The notes beneath the pieces were generated by a model. It ran no database searches, had not been told where the DNA came from, and saw only the letters and a program-made list of their open reading frames with translations. Below are positions 1 to 12,600 of a stretch of 64,000 nt of DNA, in pieces. The position numbers and the translations under genes were made by a program. Positions within the stretch are counted from its first letter, which is position 1. The number at the start of each line of letters is the position of its first letter. The stretch comes from Ascaris suum (taxonomy: Eukaryota > Nematoda > Chromadorea > Rhabditida > Ascarididae): assembly GCA_013433145.1 (NCBI GenBank), contig CM024168.1, positions 11,664,184 to 11,728,183 on the forward strand, read 5' to 3'.

Positions 1-1570
1 GTCGAACAATCTAACGTCTTAAACTTCGATCAAGGAAATTGAATTTTTGGAAGTTTTTCTGTGAAACATGTCCTCTAGGATGTCTCCACCCAGCTGCGGT
101 CTAGCCAGACATTGTTGAGGCCTACATTTTGTTGTACTCCTCAAGGCAGCCTTGCAGGGTAACTATGTGCTCCATGCAGAGTTCGCGACATCCGTTTTAT
201 AGAGCTCATACCTCACAGTTAGAGAACACTTCACATTCATAACTGAGGTCTGAAAATTAAAGCGGTGGACTGGCAGACGCGGGCGGTCGTACGAATAAAA
301 ACTGTTTCTGGGAATGCTCCTAAACTAAGTGTTTCATAAATTGTAAGCTTTGCTTCGACTGTAGAAAGATCCAACCGTTTTTACTGTTTATTGCCTGACT
401 GCGCTGCAGGTCCACGGGTTTCAGTCCCTGCGTCTCATGTCTGCTTGCGAAAGAATGAAGAGCATCTAATGTATCACTTTGCTTGTCTTTCATGTGCTTT
501 TTTGGAAATTTTTGCATGCGCGAATTATAACAGTGCCATGTTTTCGTGTACGTCTTTTAAAGCTTTCTGTCCGATAGCTTCAACCCAGGTATTTTTTTCA
601 CAGGCAATATCGCTTCGAGCGACCATATCTTTTATCGATCCTAGGACCATCCATTTGAAGTTACGGTAGTCCGATATTGTTGCGTTATAATGGGATGTAA
701 AACCCAAACATTCTATGTTGCATGTTTGTGTGCTCTTAAAGTACTAGTACATGCTCACTTCTTTTATATACCGTTTACATTATCCTATTCTTTTAAGGTG
801 ATATTGTGTCTTCCCGCATGTCTGTGGATGATGCCCAGTAGCTCGGCCTGTCGATTAGAGAACCAAGGGACAGAAATGCGATGGGTACAATCTAAGAGAG
901 TTGCTGTTTGAGTTGCTGTTTGATAAGTCAATTGGGAATCCCAAACACAGATTCGCTGTCGGTATTCTCCCTGAGTTGAGTCCTCTGAGAGTGATTTTTT
1001 GATTAATTAATTATCGATGTTTAGAGGTACTGCGAAGTTTCCAATTGAGACATAGTTCTTTGACCATTCGGATGCAAGGAAACGATATCTTTTATTTGGG
1101 AATGTGCAAAATCGCTCTGTACCTTTGCAATCGAGTTTGTTTAATAGGAATTATCCCTTTGATTTTCAGTCACTAAGGAGTTGATGCATTTGGCTTGCTG
1201 TGCTGCGAAAGGCACATATCCGATAAGTCCCCCACTCGGCATACTTCGCCTCATTCGTTTCTTGCGACTTTGAAATTCGTTGCAGAAATTACGTTATCTG
1301 ACCACTGTTTTTATGCATATATTCACATATTTCCCGAAAAGTTGTAAAATATAGAGGCTCTAAAGAACATCGTAGATTGCTGCGCCAATCTTTCCTCGCT
1401 GGTCATTCAGATAAGAGTAGAAAAAGAAACGCTGCCATCAGGCGAAGAGATGGTTGCTCGCAGAAAGGAACGCGCAATCAGACGCCATTTCACTGCATTT
1501 AAGATGTATTTATGAATGTTGAATGTTTTGCTTCAGAAATCGGTATAATTCGTTGTATTGACTATGTGTG

Positions 1571-2032
1571 CAATAAATGACTGTTTATTGTATTTGGAAA
1601 AGAGATCGAATGGAAAATCGCCACTGCAATCGACCACCAACTAAGATGATCACTGATGGAATCTATGGATAAAAATATCCCTTGCATTAGAAAGGGTTTT
1701 CCACATTCACCCTTCTCTATCTCCCATCCCATCCCCTCATTAATCCTTTTCAGCAGCCACTTTTATGCTCGTTTCTTCAGGTCATAAGTCCATTGTGAAG
1801 GATGCCCTTTGAAGCACTGTAATAAGCATTTAATGCGGTTGTAAAGATGGCGAAAAACCGTATGTGGCCCATGCTTTCTGCATTCTCAAGTGTAACACCG
1901 CATATTTCAATCTGAGTTGAAATTATTGTAATTTTTTACCGACCAGATATGATGAGATCAATGAGTCGACTATAAATGACTTTTTGTTATATTTGGAAAA
2001 GAGAACGGATGGGAAATTGTCACTCCAATCGA
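1571..2032. repeat. pair of imperfect direct repeats of about 62 bp
   Basis: Copy 1 (1571-1633) and copy 2 (1970-2032) both run from a -ATAAATGACT- start, through TATTTGGAAAAGAGA and ATGG-AAAT, to CACT-CAATCGA. They are about 400 bp apart in the same orientation, with roughly a fifth of positions different. No flanking element boundaries are seen. They could be termini or internal modules of a decayed mobile element, or a local duplication. Confidence 0.75.
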
Positions 2033-5000
2033 ACGTAAACTTCATTTGGGATATATATTTCACCGATAGAAAATTATATCGCATTCCAGTCCCTCTACCT
2101 GATTGTTCGCCTTATTGTGTCCATCGGCCATAGATAACGTCGATTTAAACGGCAACGAGGATTTCCTTGAGCGTCACCTTCAAAAGTGAAGGAATATAAT
2201 ATTAATCAACAAAAGCACTTCCCATGGAAACATTAGTTTTTTCTAATCTAGGGTCCATTGACAACCTAGTTTGAAAGTTTCTGTATCACATTTTTAGTCG
2301 ACTTCAGCTTTTTGGCATATCGTTGTAAACATTGGATCTTTACTGTTGCTCCGAGCGGAGTCACACTGCACTTCTTTAGCATTCATCCCTTCTGCTATTT
2401 ATGAACTATTAGATATCATTTATTCAGTCGTTTCAGCCTATTCTGTTTTTGAAGTTTCTTCTCCGTACACAAAGAACGTGATGATTATGTACCGAAATGA
2501 CGATTCTTTGTGCTGTGTTGTTCTAAAAACACTTAAAAAGAAGCATATCCTCACGAGACGAAGATGACGAAAGTGGTCGTGAATCAGAAGGTGAGCAATG
2601 TGTCGAGATAGGAAATATATGAGATCGAAAGACGCAGAATCTCGATCTTCGATAACTTCTTGTTAAGTGGCAGTGTAGGCAAGAGAGCACGTAGCCTAGC
2701 AAACGCGTTGTTGAATGATTCAACCCGGATGCTGTAACAACTGAATGGCTTTCTCGTGCACCGATCTCCTACACATTTCAGTTGAGGCCAAAATCTGAGC
2801 TCAACTTCAAGTTCAAGCTAAAATAAAGTTTCATTCGACAAGTAATTGAATATTATAAGATACCGCGAAGAGATCACCATATCACCTATGAGATCTCTGA
2901 GTAGAGCCGAAACAGTGTAGATTTGATTGAAGCACTCTACAAGTTAATGCTCGATAATCGGCGTGCAAATGGAGAGAAATAGTTTCAGCTGTGATTTGCC
3001 GGAATAGATTCAGCGAGAAAGGCTTAGCTGAATCAGTTCCCTGTATCTTGAATGCTTTATATGTGCTCTCATCGCGGTATGAAACTCATGGATATATAAT
3101 GCGTTCGAAGTTTATATATGAAGATGGCTGGTTTGACAAATACCCTCGGCAGGGACCGCAAGGTACAAAAAGAGGACGAAGGCAGCGTCTGTGGTCGTTG
3201 AAAATGCAGAATCATAGGAATGGCAGCGTGTTTTGAATTAACCCAAAAATTGTCGGAATATCATCGTCGCTCGGAGAAGGAAACCCGCGCTGACGATGCT
3301 ACGAGTTTTTGAAATTAGTCTATTTGAATAAACTGAAAAAAAAGTACTAAAGGAAGGTTGCGTGAACAGACCAAGAAAACACTTTCGCTCTCGGAACACA
3401 CAGTAAAATATTTGCTCTGCGCGCCCGCTACTTCAGCAGCTCCCTTTCCTCCCTCTCCCCACTGAGAAACCTGTGATAGCTGCTAGTATCATCATATGGT
3501 GCAGAGTGTCGATGACGATAACTATCGATGATCATAACTGCAATATGGTAATCACTGAAGGAAAAGTTTATAAATTCAACTCTGCAATTACATAGAACAT
3601 AATGAGGGAACTTTCAGGTTGGCTCACCGTTCACGAGACGCGTGCAGATTACGGTACTTGGGCGTAGCACGTCGTCGTTTGCGTCGTTCCGCTTTGCTGA
3701 GTTTCTTTAGTTCAGCGGCTGTAGCATCCTGCATTCCGCTCCCGTCACTAGTTGTAGCTAGTCCGTTGTGTCACACCGTTCCGTCCGGCGTTTCGCTTTG
3801 AGTGTGCAGCCGAGATTTGTCAACCGCATCATCATAAGTCCCACCCACCCGTGCCTTCGCCTACGATATTGTTCGACTATTCTTGACGGTAATTATTATG
3901 GGTGTTCTAATTGAAAAGCCACTTCCAAAGTTGTGCACTCATGTGGAGAGATGAGTTTGTCACCAGCATATTGTAATGATTATGCTAAAAGGCTTCAGGA
4001 GATCGAATATGTATCTCCCAACGACTAATTTGATACCACAGGGAAAAATATGAATTGATTTAGTGAGCGCTCTCGGGTCCAAAGAACTGAATGGATTTAT
4101 TCATCTTCTCGAAAAAATTACTTTTTGAACACATAATTGCTTTATTTGGGAAAACGCTCAGAGAAAGAGCGCATACCACATTTAATGAAGGAAACAACCA
4201 AGTTGACTAATTGTTTTATTTTACTGACTAATTGTACTGATCATGCATCCATTCAGTGTTTGTTCTATTTCTTTTTATTATAACGTCCCAGAGTAGGAAA
4301 ATATAAAGAAGGCAGACAAAGCCTACACGCAAAGACTCATGTAAAATTCTGCAGAGGTTTCGTCCCTATATAGTCCAACATTTTTCACTTCTTGTAGTCC
4401 AACATTCGATAAGGAAAACAAAACATCGTCGCCAGATTTACCGGAAAACATCATGTCTCTGTGTTTCTCAAGAATAGCTATATTGTACAAATGTGTCTAT
4501 CTACGCAAACCTTCGAGCTCTATTGTGAATTGCCGATAAGAAAAGAGCGACACTGATAAATTGATCAGACCAATCACGAAAAAAAAGAAAAGGCTAATGT
4601 TTTTTCGGAAGGTTTTCAACGACCCTCCCAAAATTCGACAGCCGTCCTCTTCTCATTTCCTTCGTTCTTATGTTCGCATAGCACCGCTTTTTAACTAAAT
4701 GCTATAGATGGAGTCGAACGTCGTCAAAATAAAACGCTGCCGGATTGCAGAGTGTGCGAATCGCATTTAGGTAGTGGCAATAAAACTGTCGAAGAGGTTT
4801 GTTTGTGAGCCTCATATAACGAATGAATAGAGACAATTCGATTAGTTCCGCCATATGGGCGCGTCGCTGCCAACTACCCAATTCATCAACATCAACCTAC
4901 CGTAATCAGGCTTTTTACTTGAGTCTCGAGAGGAAAGAAAACCAGTCATTAAGGGTTCAGTGAAATGCTAAAAATAAAAAGAGCCATCCCTGTATTCACT

Positions 5001-5964
5001 GACGGCAATGAAAAGTATGCGTTCTTAGTCATCCGTTGAAGAAATTTGATACTGCACGGGCAATTATTGCCGTGCACCATCCAGGCATAGAGAAGGTGCA
5101 TTTTTGCTAAGAGTGTCGGAAAAAGTTTAGAACAAAATTCGTCTCCGAATAAATTGACGTAAATTAACAGATGGAGTTATAGACAGCGAGGGTCACTTCT
5201 TATAGCGAAGTACTTTTGTTGTTAAAGTGCCAAAAAGCTGTTTTCTAGTCCAGAATGAAAAACTGAATTTACAAGTAGAGTAAGTTGCAACGAAGTAATT
5301 ATAGTAATGGCTTATACAGTACAGATGATCATATTGAATAAGTATCAATAAAGAGCTGTGCAAAGGAAAGGAATGAATGAGAACGTTGGACATTCTCATG
5401 TTGGTGCACTTAGTCAGTGACGCGAACATGTCGATCAGCATGAATCATCGCTGAAGTGATATGTGCGGTAATCGAGACTTGTTTTACGTTAAAGGAAGTA
5501 AGATAAAATATGAACAAATGGCAAAGAGCTCAGGGCCTTCTACCGGTCTGAACGACGGAGCGTGAATGGAGAAGCGATTCCAGGAACCCATCTTGAGAGT
5601 GGGTGGAAAGAAATTCTTCCTCTCGGAAGAAATTTCCTCTCATTTATTTGTTCTATCGAACTATTTTGGTCATTATGTCAAACTATTTTCTTTCATATAA
5701 GTAAGCAGTGGACATAGAAAGAATGCAGAATGACTAAATTTTAGAATAGTGACGTGTTTAAATTCTATTTCACTGGAAATGGACTTGAGAGTAAATAATA
5801 AGCACACTGGACTTTCGAGCACACTTGGCAATATACAAACGTCGAAAAGGTGACATAAAATTATATAGCGTTTGTAAAATGTGGTGAGGAAAATTAGCGA
5901 CACGAGATTCACGTTGCCTACCCACATTTCAGCATATATCCCAAAATGAAAGCTTTTCGACGCT

Positions 5965-6207
5965 TCACTGTTCTTCGCGATTCAGTTTCTCCAGCATCGT
6001 ATGTACCACTGACTCTGTGAAAATTCCACCGAGGAAACCCCATTTTTTGGCGCACCAAATGATGCCACTAATGGTATCAGTAAGCCGAAGAAACGTTCCA
6101 TCCATCTTGAGATTCAACGCATCAGAAAATGGGACTGCTCGATGAATCCAAGGTTTATAACGAGCACTGAACAGGCCATTTGTCAGTGCTTGAAAATTTC
6201 GCCTCAT
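5965..6207 (-). CDS. unrecognised ORF or possible terminal exon (80 codons)
   Basis: An ATG-to-TGA reading frame containing FLRLTDTISGIIWCAKKWGF and a charged end LNREEQ. It is 3.4 kb downstream of rme-8 on the same strand, preceded by possible acceptors (aacgcag, cgcaag). Composition looks more protein-like than its neighbours, but I do not recognise the family and cannot link it to other exons. It may be a chance ORF. Confidence 0.25.
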   Translation of the reverse strand: MRRNFQALTNGLFSARYKPWIHRAVPFSDALNLKMDGTFLRLTDTISGIIWCAKKWGFLGGIFTESVVHTMLEKLNREEQ

Positions 6208-9126
6208 ATCCTTGCGATTTCACTGCGTTCGTAAAAAATAGATAGAAAGACATGACGACTTTCGAGAAGCTTCTAAACAACAACAAAAAGCTGTCACCCT
6301 CTCCCTACCTCCGCCCCCGTCAAGGAAAGCAGTGGAAGGGAAAAGGGAGCGGCTGTCTCAAGTCTGGGTATATATCAAGATCGGTCTCGGGTAGGAGAAC
6401 GGGCTTAGCAAATCTCACTAGTCATACAGACTTCTGCCAGTGAATCCATAAAAAGCTGCAGCGCTCAGCGTCGCCACAACCACTTTCAGCTTCCTACGAC
6501 CTTTAAAGAGTTTACTCTATTATTGCGCTCGATTCTGCATTCCTAATTGTGATGCCGTAGCGTTATAACAAATTTGAAAGCTTGACCCTTTCTCTAACAG
6601 AATATCGTCGAGGAGCGTTGCATCTTCTGGGCTGCCGGAATCCGCGCAGGTACGAAAAGACAGCGAGGCAACTTGAAGCGAGCGGAAGAAGGAGACGGAA
6701 GTGCCTTACTGTCCGCTCGGCGCGTGCGCTGAAATTATATTAATAGCTTGACTTAAATTCTAAATATTTCCGCGAAGGCATGACGGCTAAACAGCATTAC
6801 TTCTGCAACACTTATCAAAAATGGGAACTCTGATCTAAGGGTGCCCGCGACTTGAAATGTACAAAAGGCGTCCCCTCCCCCCATTCAAACAAGTGCACAA
6901 GCGTGCCGGGAACGACTGCAAAAAAGCACTTCCGTCTCCTGTTCATAAAGTCCTTCAATCTGATAAGATACTAACATGCAAGAAGATGCAGACGATAATA
7001 CTCCACAATAGGCGAATATCCTTCGCAAAACGTCATCCGTGTGTCGCAATTTGAACGGCACAAAATGCAAGCCAAGCTGTTGCAAAATGCATGGCAATTC
7101 TTCGGTATCTTTGAATGATCGTAGTTTTTTTCAAAGTGAGGGACTAATCTGTGCACTACAATATGTTTCATTGCTGTATACAAGAGTCATAAAATTTCGT
7201 TGCTCCAACTTGACGGTTTTCGAGTTAGAAGGACCGGACAGATAGACAAATATACACAAGCAGAAATGCACTTAGCAGGCGCACAGAAATTACCCCCAGT
7301 TCAGCAGCAATCAAAAATGAGCTCCGCAAGTGGAATAAACATGGCGTCTCTGTATGTGAAATGATTCTCAAAAAAACTTTTACACATATTCAGTACAATA
7401 AAACATATAAAGCGATAGAACTGATAAAAATAACGCAACGGAGATGGCGGAAAAATCATTGATAAGCAAGCAAGGACTTCGAGATGTTCAGTTGTGGGGT
7501 ATCGACCAAAACTTGGATAGGGGTCGATGAAAACGAGAGCTTCGATAAGACAGTGGACATCCTCATCCTCGTTCAATTCCCCTATCCACCCATACTGTAG
7601 TCACTCAAAGACAACAGCCGCAGAAGAAATGAATCAATGGAAGCTTCAATCAACTGAAATACAAAACGCGACCAACAAAATACTTGCATATGTGGAAAAG
7701 CACGAAAACGTTCGCATGTGGGTGAGAGAGTATCCTCTAAGAAGTGCATGATATGAATACAGAAGCATAAAACAAAGAAGGGAAGACATCGACAACATCG
7801 GTTCCAAAGTGTTAATAATTTATATAATGGAAATGACATTTGGACAGACCATCAGGTTCAGGAAAAAAGAGGAAACAAAAACTGGAAGAGAGGAATAAGG
7901 CACAAAATGTCGACACAAGTAGACGGTCATACAATTCACAACGTTCACTTACGGGTTATGAACCTGCAGACTCGAACTAGGAACGCTAAAAATGAGTTCG
8001 ACCTCTTGAACCATGCTTGCCTAGCTCATGAATGAGTTAAGTTCGGTTTAGTTAGAACAATTTTAAGCTGAAGTGAGCAATCATCGAACTGCTTATAGCA
8101 TATAACGCAACAGAAACCTGTATAATTCTTTCAAAAAAAGAAACCCTATGTAGCTCATTCTTGGACTGTCCAGGAACAAATGACCGAACTGAGCGTGTGC
8201 ATAATACGAGGACTGACTGACTGACCACTTGAACTGCGCTTACAAGAGGTCAACACAGTTGTCAGTTACGCAGGGCATAAGTAACCACTCGACACGAACT
8301 AATTAAAAAGAAGCTGAAATCAAGAGCAACGATAATTCGGATACCAACAATGAATGCATTGACGTGAGCAACAATACCAATTGCAGTCACCAAGCACAAC
8401 AGCTACACATGTTAACCATCAATGCCAATTCATTATTGTTTACCTCCTTAGCTCCTCAGATTCGAAGGAACGATGATGCGCCTTAAAGGGCTGGGAGCAT
8501 AAACCAGTTGCTGCGACCTCAAGTATTTTCATTTAAAATCATAAAGTAGAGTAGCCCTTAAAATGGTTATGCAAATTGTTAGCAAATATGCAAAATAAGA
8601 AATTTTAAACAGTGAACAAGCCCGCATTCTTCACTGCGAGACAGCCAATGATCACAAACACGATAACATGGCAGGAAATGCGAAGGGAATGAAGCGTAAA
8701 ATGAGAAAAGAGGCAGAGCAACGATGGCTAATCAAAGGGGATATCGAAAGAAGGATGGACATTCTTCGATTCATGGAAAACAATACGCGCCACATTTCGC
8801 TCATAATTTGAAACAATAAACTACAGCATTCTGAAGTTGCGTATTTCCCAAAATAACAACTACTGCTCTAATTGCAGACACCGTTCTCCATCCTGGACCA
8901 TCAACGATCTGCACAGTTTTCATCGTTCATTTCTGAAAGCAGACCACTGCCGAGTATTTCTATTTGAGAGGCGAGGTAGCGCGGAACAAATAAAAAAGAA
9001 AGTCTAAATTCATAATCTTTATCTCACATGTGAAGGATAACTTTTTGTGCACCTAAAATGGTGGAGAACCAAACGATTCATTAAAAAAAAATCCTTTCAT
9101 TGAAGGACGACAGTGTGGAAACGCAA

Positions 9127-9155
9127 CCCCCCCCCCCCACCCACCCCCTCCCGCC
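9127..9155 (-). repeat. G-rich run on transcript strand, possible G-quadruplex
   Basis: A C12 run followed by CCC, CCCCC and CCC runs on the plus strand. It is G-rich on the strand of rme-8 and 437-465 nt past the stop codon, so it may lie in the 3' UTR or just beyond. Confidence 0.6.
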
Positions 9156-9591
9156 ATCTCTGCTGTGAACATTCTGTAGAACACTTGATGCCCATCACAG
9201 CTCTACCTCCCTCATCGCGGACCATGCATTCTGATAACATGCTCCAAGAACGTCTACCTGAATAAAGAGAAATCACAGCATATCCCAACTTTACAATTAA
9301 ATGCCCAAACTTTTCGTCCTTGAGAAACATTGCTATGCAATGAGTGTATGAACACCTAGCACCAGATGTGCCCAATTCTAAACCACTAATACAAGATTCT
9401 TCTTATCGCATTTATAGAGGAAGCGCATCTTCTATCCACTTTCCTACCTCCTTCTCTGCAATGAAACCTCCCCTCCCCCCTCTCGCTAGAATTTTCGTAA
9501 TAAGTGAAGTATTTCTCCGTTTTCTTACCAACATGCATTCCTATAACTGAATAAACAAACATACTAGATAACAAAGTCACAGAAGCAAAGC

Positions 9592-9686
9592 TCATTTATC
9601 GGATATTATTGGCGGAGGTGCAAAACTTCTTGACGGCGGAGTAAACATTCCTTCGGTTAAGTAGCCTGCGATTCCGGACGAAGCGC
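9592..9686 (-). CDS. rme-8: rme-8 exon 48 (residues 2225-2255, stop codon)
   Basis: Reads [20 protein letters not shown] and ends APPPIISDK then TGA (9594-9592). GYLTEG matches the C-terminal GYLTAG of vertebrate DNAJC13; the Pro-rich tail is shorter. The acceptor is cttccag. No canonical AATAAA is evident on this strand just downstream; AATGAA variants lie at 9096-9101 and 9077-9082. Confidence 0.95.
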
Positions 9687-12600
9687 CTGGAAGCAAACTT
9701 TGATGCAAGCGAAAAATCTGGTAAATATTCTGCAACCTCGTTTAGCCTATCTCCTTTCCCTCATCCACTCTATATATGCAATTCGATTATTGATGTGGTC
9801 TATGTACTTGACCTCAAATATTAGAAAAACTTCCGCACGTGATTATCTACAAATATCAATCCAATCATGCTCTAGCAGCACTAGACATACACAATTATAT
9901 GTTATATGGCGATTCTACAAAAGTCTTCTATTATTTTTTCTAGCACACCGCGCTGTCAAATATTGTTAGCACAACGGGGAACGAAAAAAAGGAAGCCGTA
10001 AGAGATCACTGAAAATCTATCCCTATCAACAATAAATGTTCAAATCAAGCAAAACATGGCATTCCGAATTGAAGCCTCCCGACCTTGACAAAAATATGCG
10101 CTTATAAGTAAGAAACATTAGCAATGAAAATTATAAATGATAATAGCAAAAACAACACCATCCAAATCCCTGTCCCTTCAAATTGAAAGGCAAAGCCAAC
10201 ACACCTGCGATTGCCTGCGTGCGCTGAGCCGGTAAGAAAAGATCATGTCGTTGATCCCTATACTGAGCCCAAATGGGCGATTTATTCAGAATTTCGGTGA
10301 TTTTTTCGCCGTATTGCAGGTCCAAACAAACGCTCTTCAGTGCGTCCACAATTTCCGCCTTCGCTGCGGCCGCATTTTCAACTCCTTCAAAACCTTGGTC
10401 ACAGTCTTCACACTTCACAACAAGCCGTGCTCTTCAAGCAGCCTGATCCACTCGCCCCGCTTCTAGTGAGCCATTTACATGTCTCTCCTAGCCTATTTAA
10501 GAAAAGGGAGGATGACTGCTTCGGATATGAAATTCGGTTCCGATCACTTCTGAAACAAAATTAAAGAGAAGACCTGTTCGTTTTTTCGATCGGTCCTCAC
10601 TTTCGAGCCCTTAAAGAAGTACCACCAAGGCCCTAAAATGATTCGTTTCAGGGAAAATATCCCTGAATCCAGTGCATTCTCTGCGACTACGACAATCTAA
10701 CCAGTGAAGGAGATACAGCTCAAAAGAATTGCAAAGCGCACGTATGCAGACAACGGTACATTACCCCCTCCAAAGTTGGATCCCTATCTCCTTTCACGCA
10801 AGGAAGTATACAATCGATACGCATACACAGTGCTACTACTTTGGATCAAGCCATTACGACGCTTATGCTACCCCTCAATTTATCGTGTTTCATGGTAGTC
10901 TGAAGTTTTGAAGCCTGATGACTACTTTATGGTCCGAACGGCCATATGAATGTCACCTTCCTACAGTATGGCCGCGAGCTATTTCATTACATTGCGGGAA
11001 AAGGACGATGACCAGTTTGCTGGGTTCCGTGACGATGTGACTCCATTTATTGAACCACTGAGGCCCGCTGTTAATGGGTACATAGCTATGGTTAAGTATT
11101 TTTTCCGGCTGTCGATGACGAAGCCATCTCCGCTCTTGCAGGGCGTATGTATGAACAAAGACATTTTGCTCATTGCGAACATCGATGTCTTTCCCGTCTA
11201 TGGGACCCCATGCGCATCTAGTCACAACCGCAATACAATACCTCCCCAGTACTGGCCCCATCTCGACTCATAATCATCATCTCTATATAGAGAAACTCCT
11301 AATCTATTAGAAATCCTAACTGTTAACTCCAAACAGTCGTACTGATACGACGTTAAAAAACTGCTACTCATCAAAGTCATCTGCACAAATGTCACTCAAT
11401 TTCTTCTCCTTCACGTAAAATATTTCTCGATAATTCCCGTGAGGTTAACATTCCGATCTTTAACGCTCAACAGAAGCTTCTCGATTTCGGGATAAAATCT
11501 AATGCATAAGGGCAGTTCCTTTATGAATTCAAATATACTGAACTTGTGCCCTATATGTAGCAATTCATAACCCTTTGTCCTTTTTTGCCTCTTAGTTCCG
11601 AGAAGTGAGTGATGCATGGTGCTGTCAACGTCTAGACAGTGCAACAGAGGTGGCAGTACGATGAAATCTTGTACATGCCATAAAAGCAAACAGCCGAATT
11701 TAACAAACTGATGCATAAAACATTTTGCTCATATGATGACGAAATTGTACAGTTTCTGCATTAATGAATTCGTTGCAACCATATGTTTGAAAGAGAAATA
11801 AATGCATGGCGTTAGTGAATACAGAAGAGTTTGCAAACAACATTTCTAACCATCTCGTTTACCACACTTCTCGGCGAGGCATACGTACTTAACAAAGACT
11901 TCAATGGTTAATCTATAAGTCAGTTCGCTAATGAAACAATATCTACCTAGTGCATAATAATCCAAAACTAAAACTATGAATGCCTTTTGGAGAAGAAAAA
12001 AGTGTTATTCATCCACAATGCGTATTTTTCAACAACAGAAGTTCTCTCCACTTTCGGTTGAACGTTGCGATGAATCAAACCTGGCATGGGGTCGGCAAGC
12101 AATTTAAGCAGATGCTCGATCATCCCACTTGATATCATCTGTCCAGCTAACTCGGTGCAACTCCGCTTCAGAAGAAATTTCAGTGCGTGTGCCGACTCTC
12201 TCACAAGCACTGCATTTAGGCATTGATTATTATGTCATAATGCACCACAAAGGCAGATAATGCCCCTAGTTACCATCCCACTTCATTATCAACAACATAA
12301 GCTGCAGGCTGCTTCATGCTCTTTTGTCTCTGACCATTAAAATACCCTTGATCGTTGTTCTCCGGCAAGGATAAAACTACGTCACTTCTATGACTGCACG
12401 ATTCGTCAAAACATACCGCGAAAGTCGATGGGCTATGGATTAAGTCTCGTATATCGCAGACTGCACTTTCCTCACGAAAATGAAATTTTTCGCACATATG
12501 TGACACGATGCGACTGCTGCGGGACCGCTTAAAAAGTTGAGCCATCCGTTTTTGCTTAGTTACGAATTTCTTCACTGCAACAGTCGCCTCCCCAGTCGTC

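Larger units (their letters stand above)
1..9591. other. left flank, no recognised gene
   Basis: Rme-8 3' flank and intergenic DNA. Apart from the direct repeats at 1571-2032, the ORF at 5965-6207 and the G/C run at 9127, I see only short unconvincing ORFs in all frames and no RNA gene. The rme-8 3' UTR must occupy part of the right end, but its limit is not evident. Confidence 0.6.
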
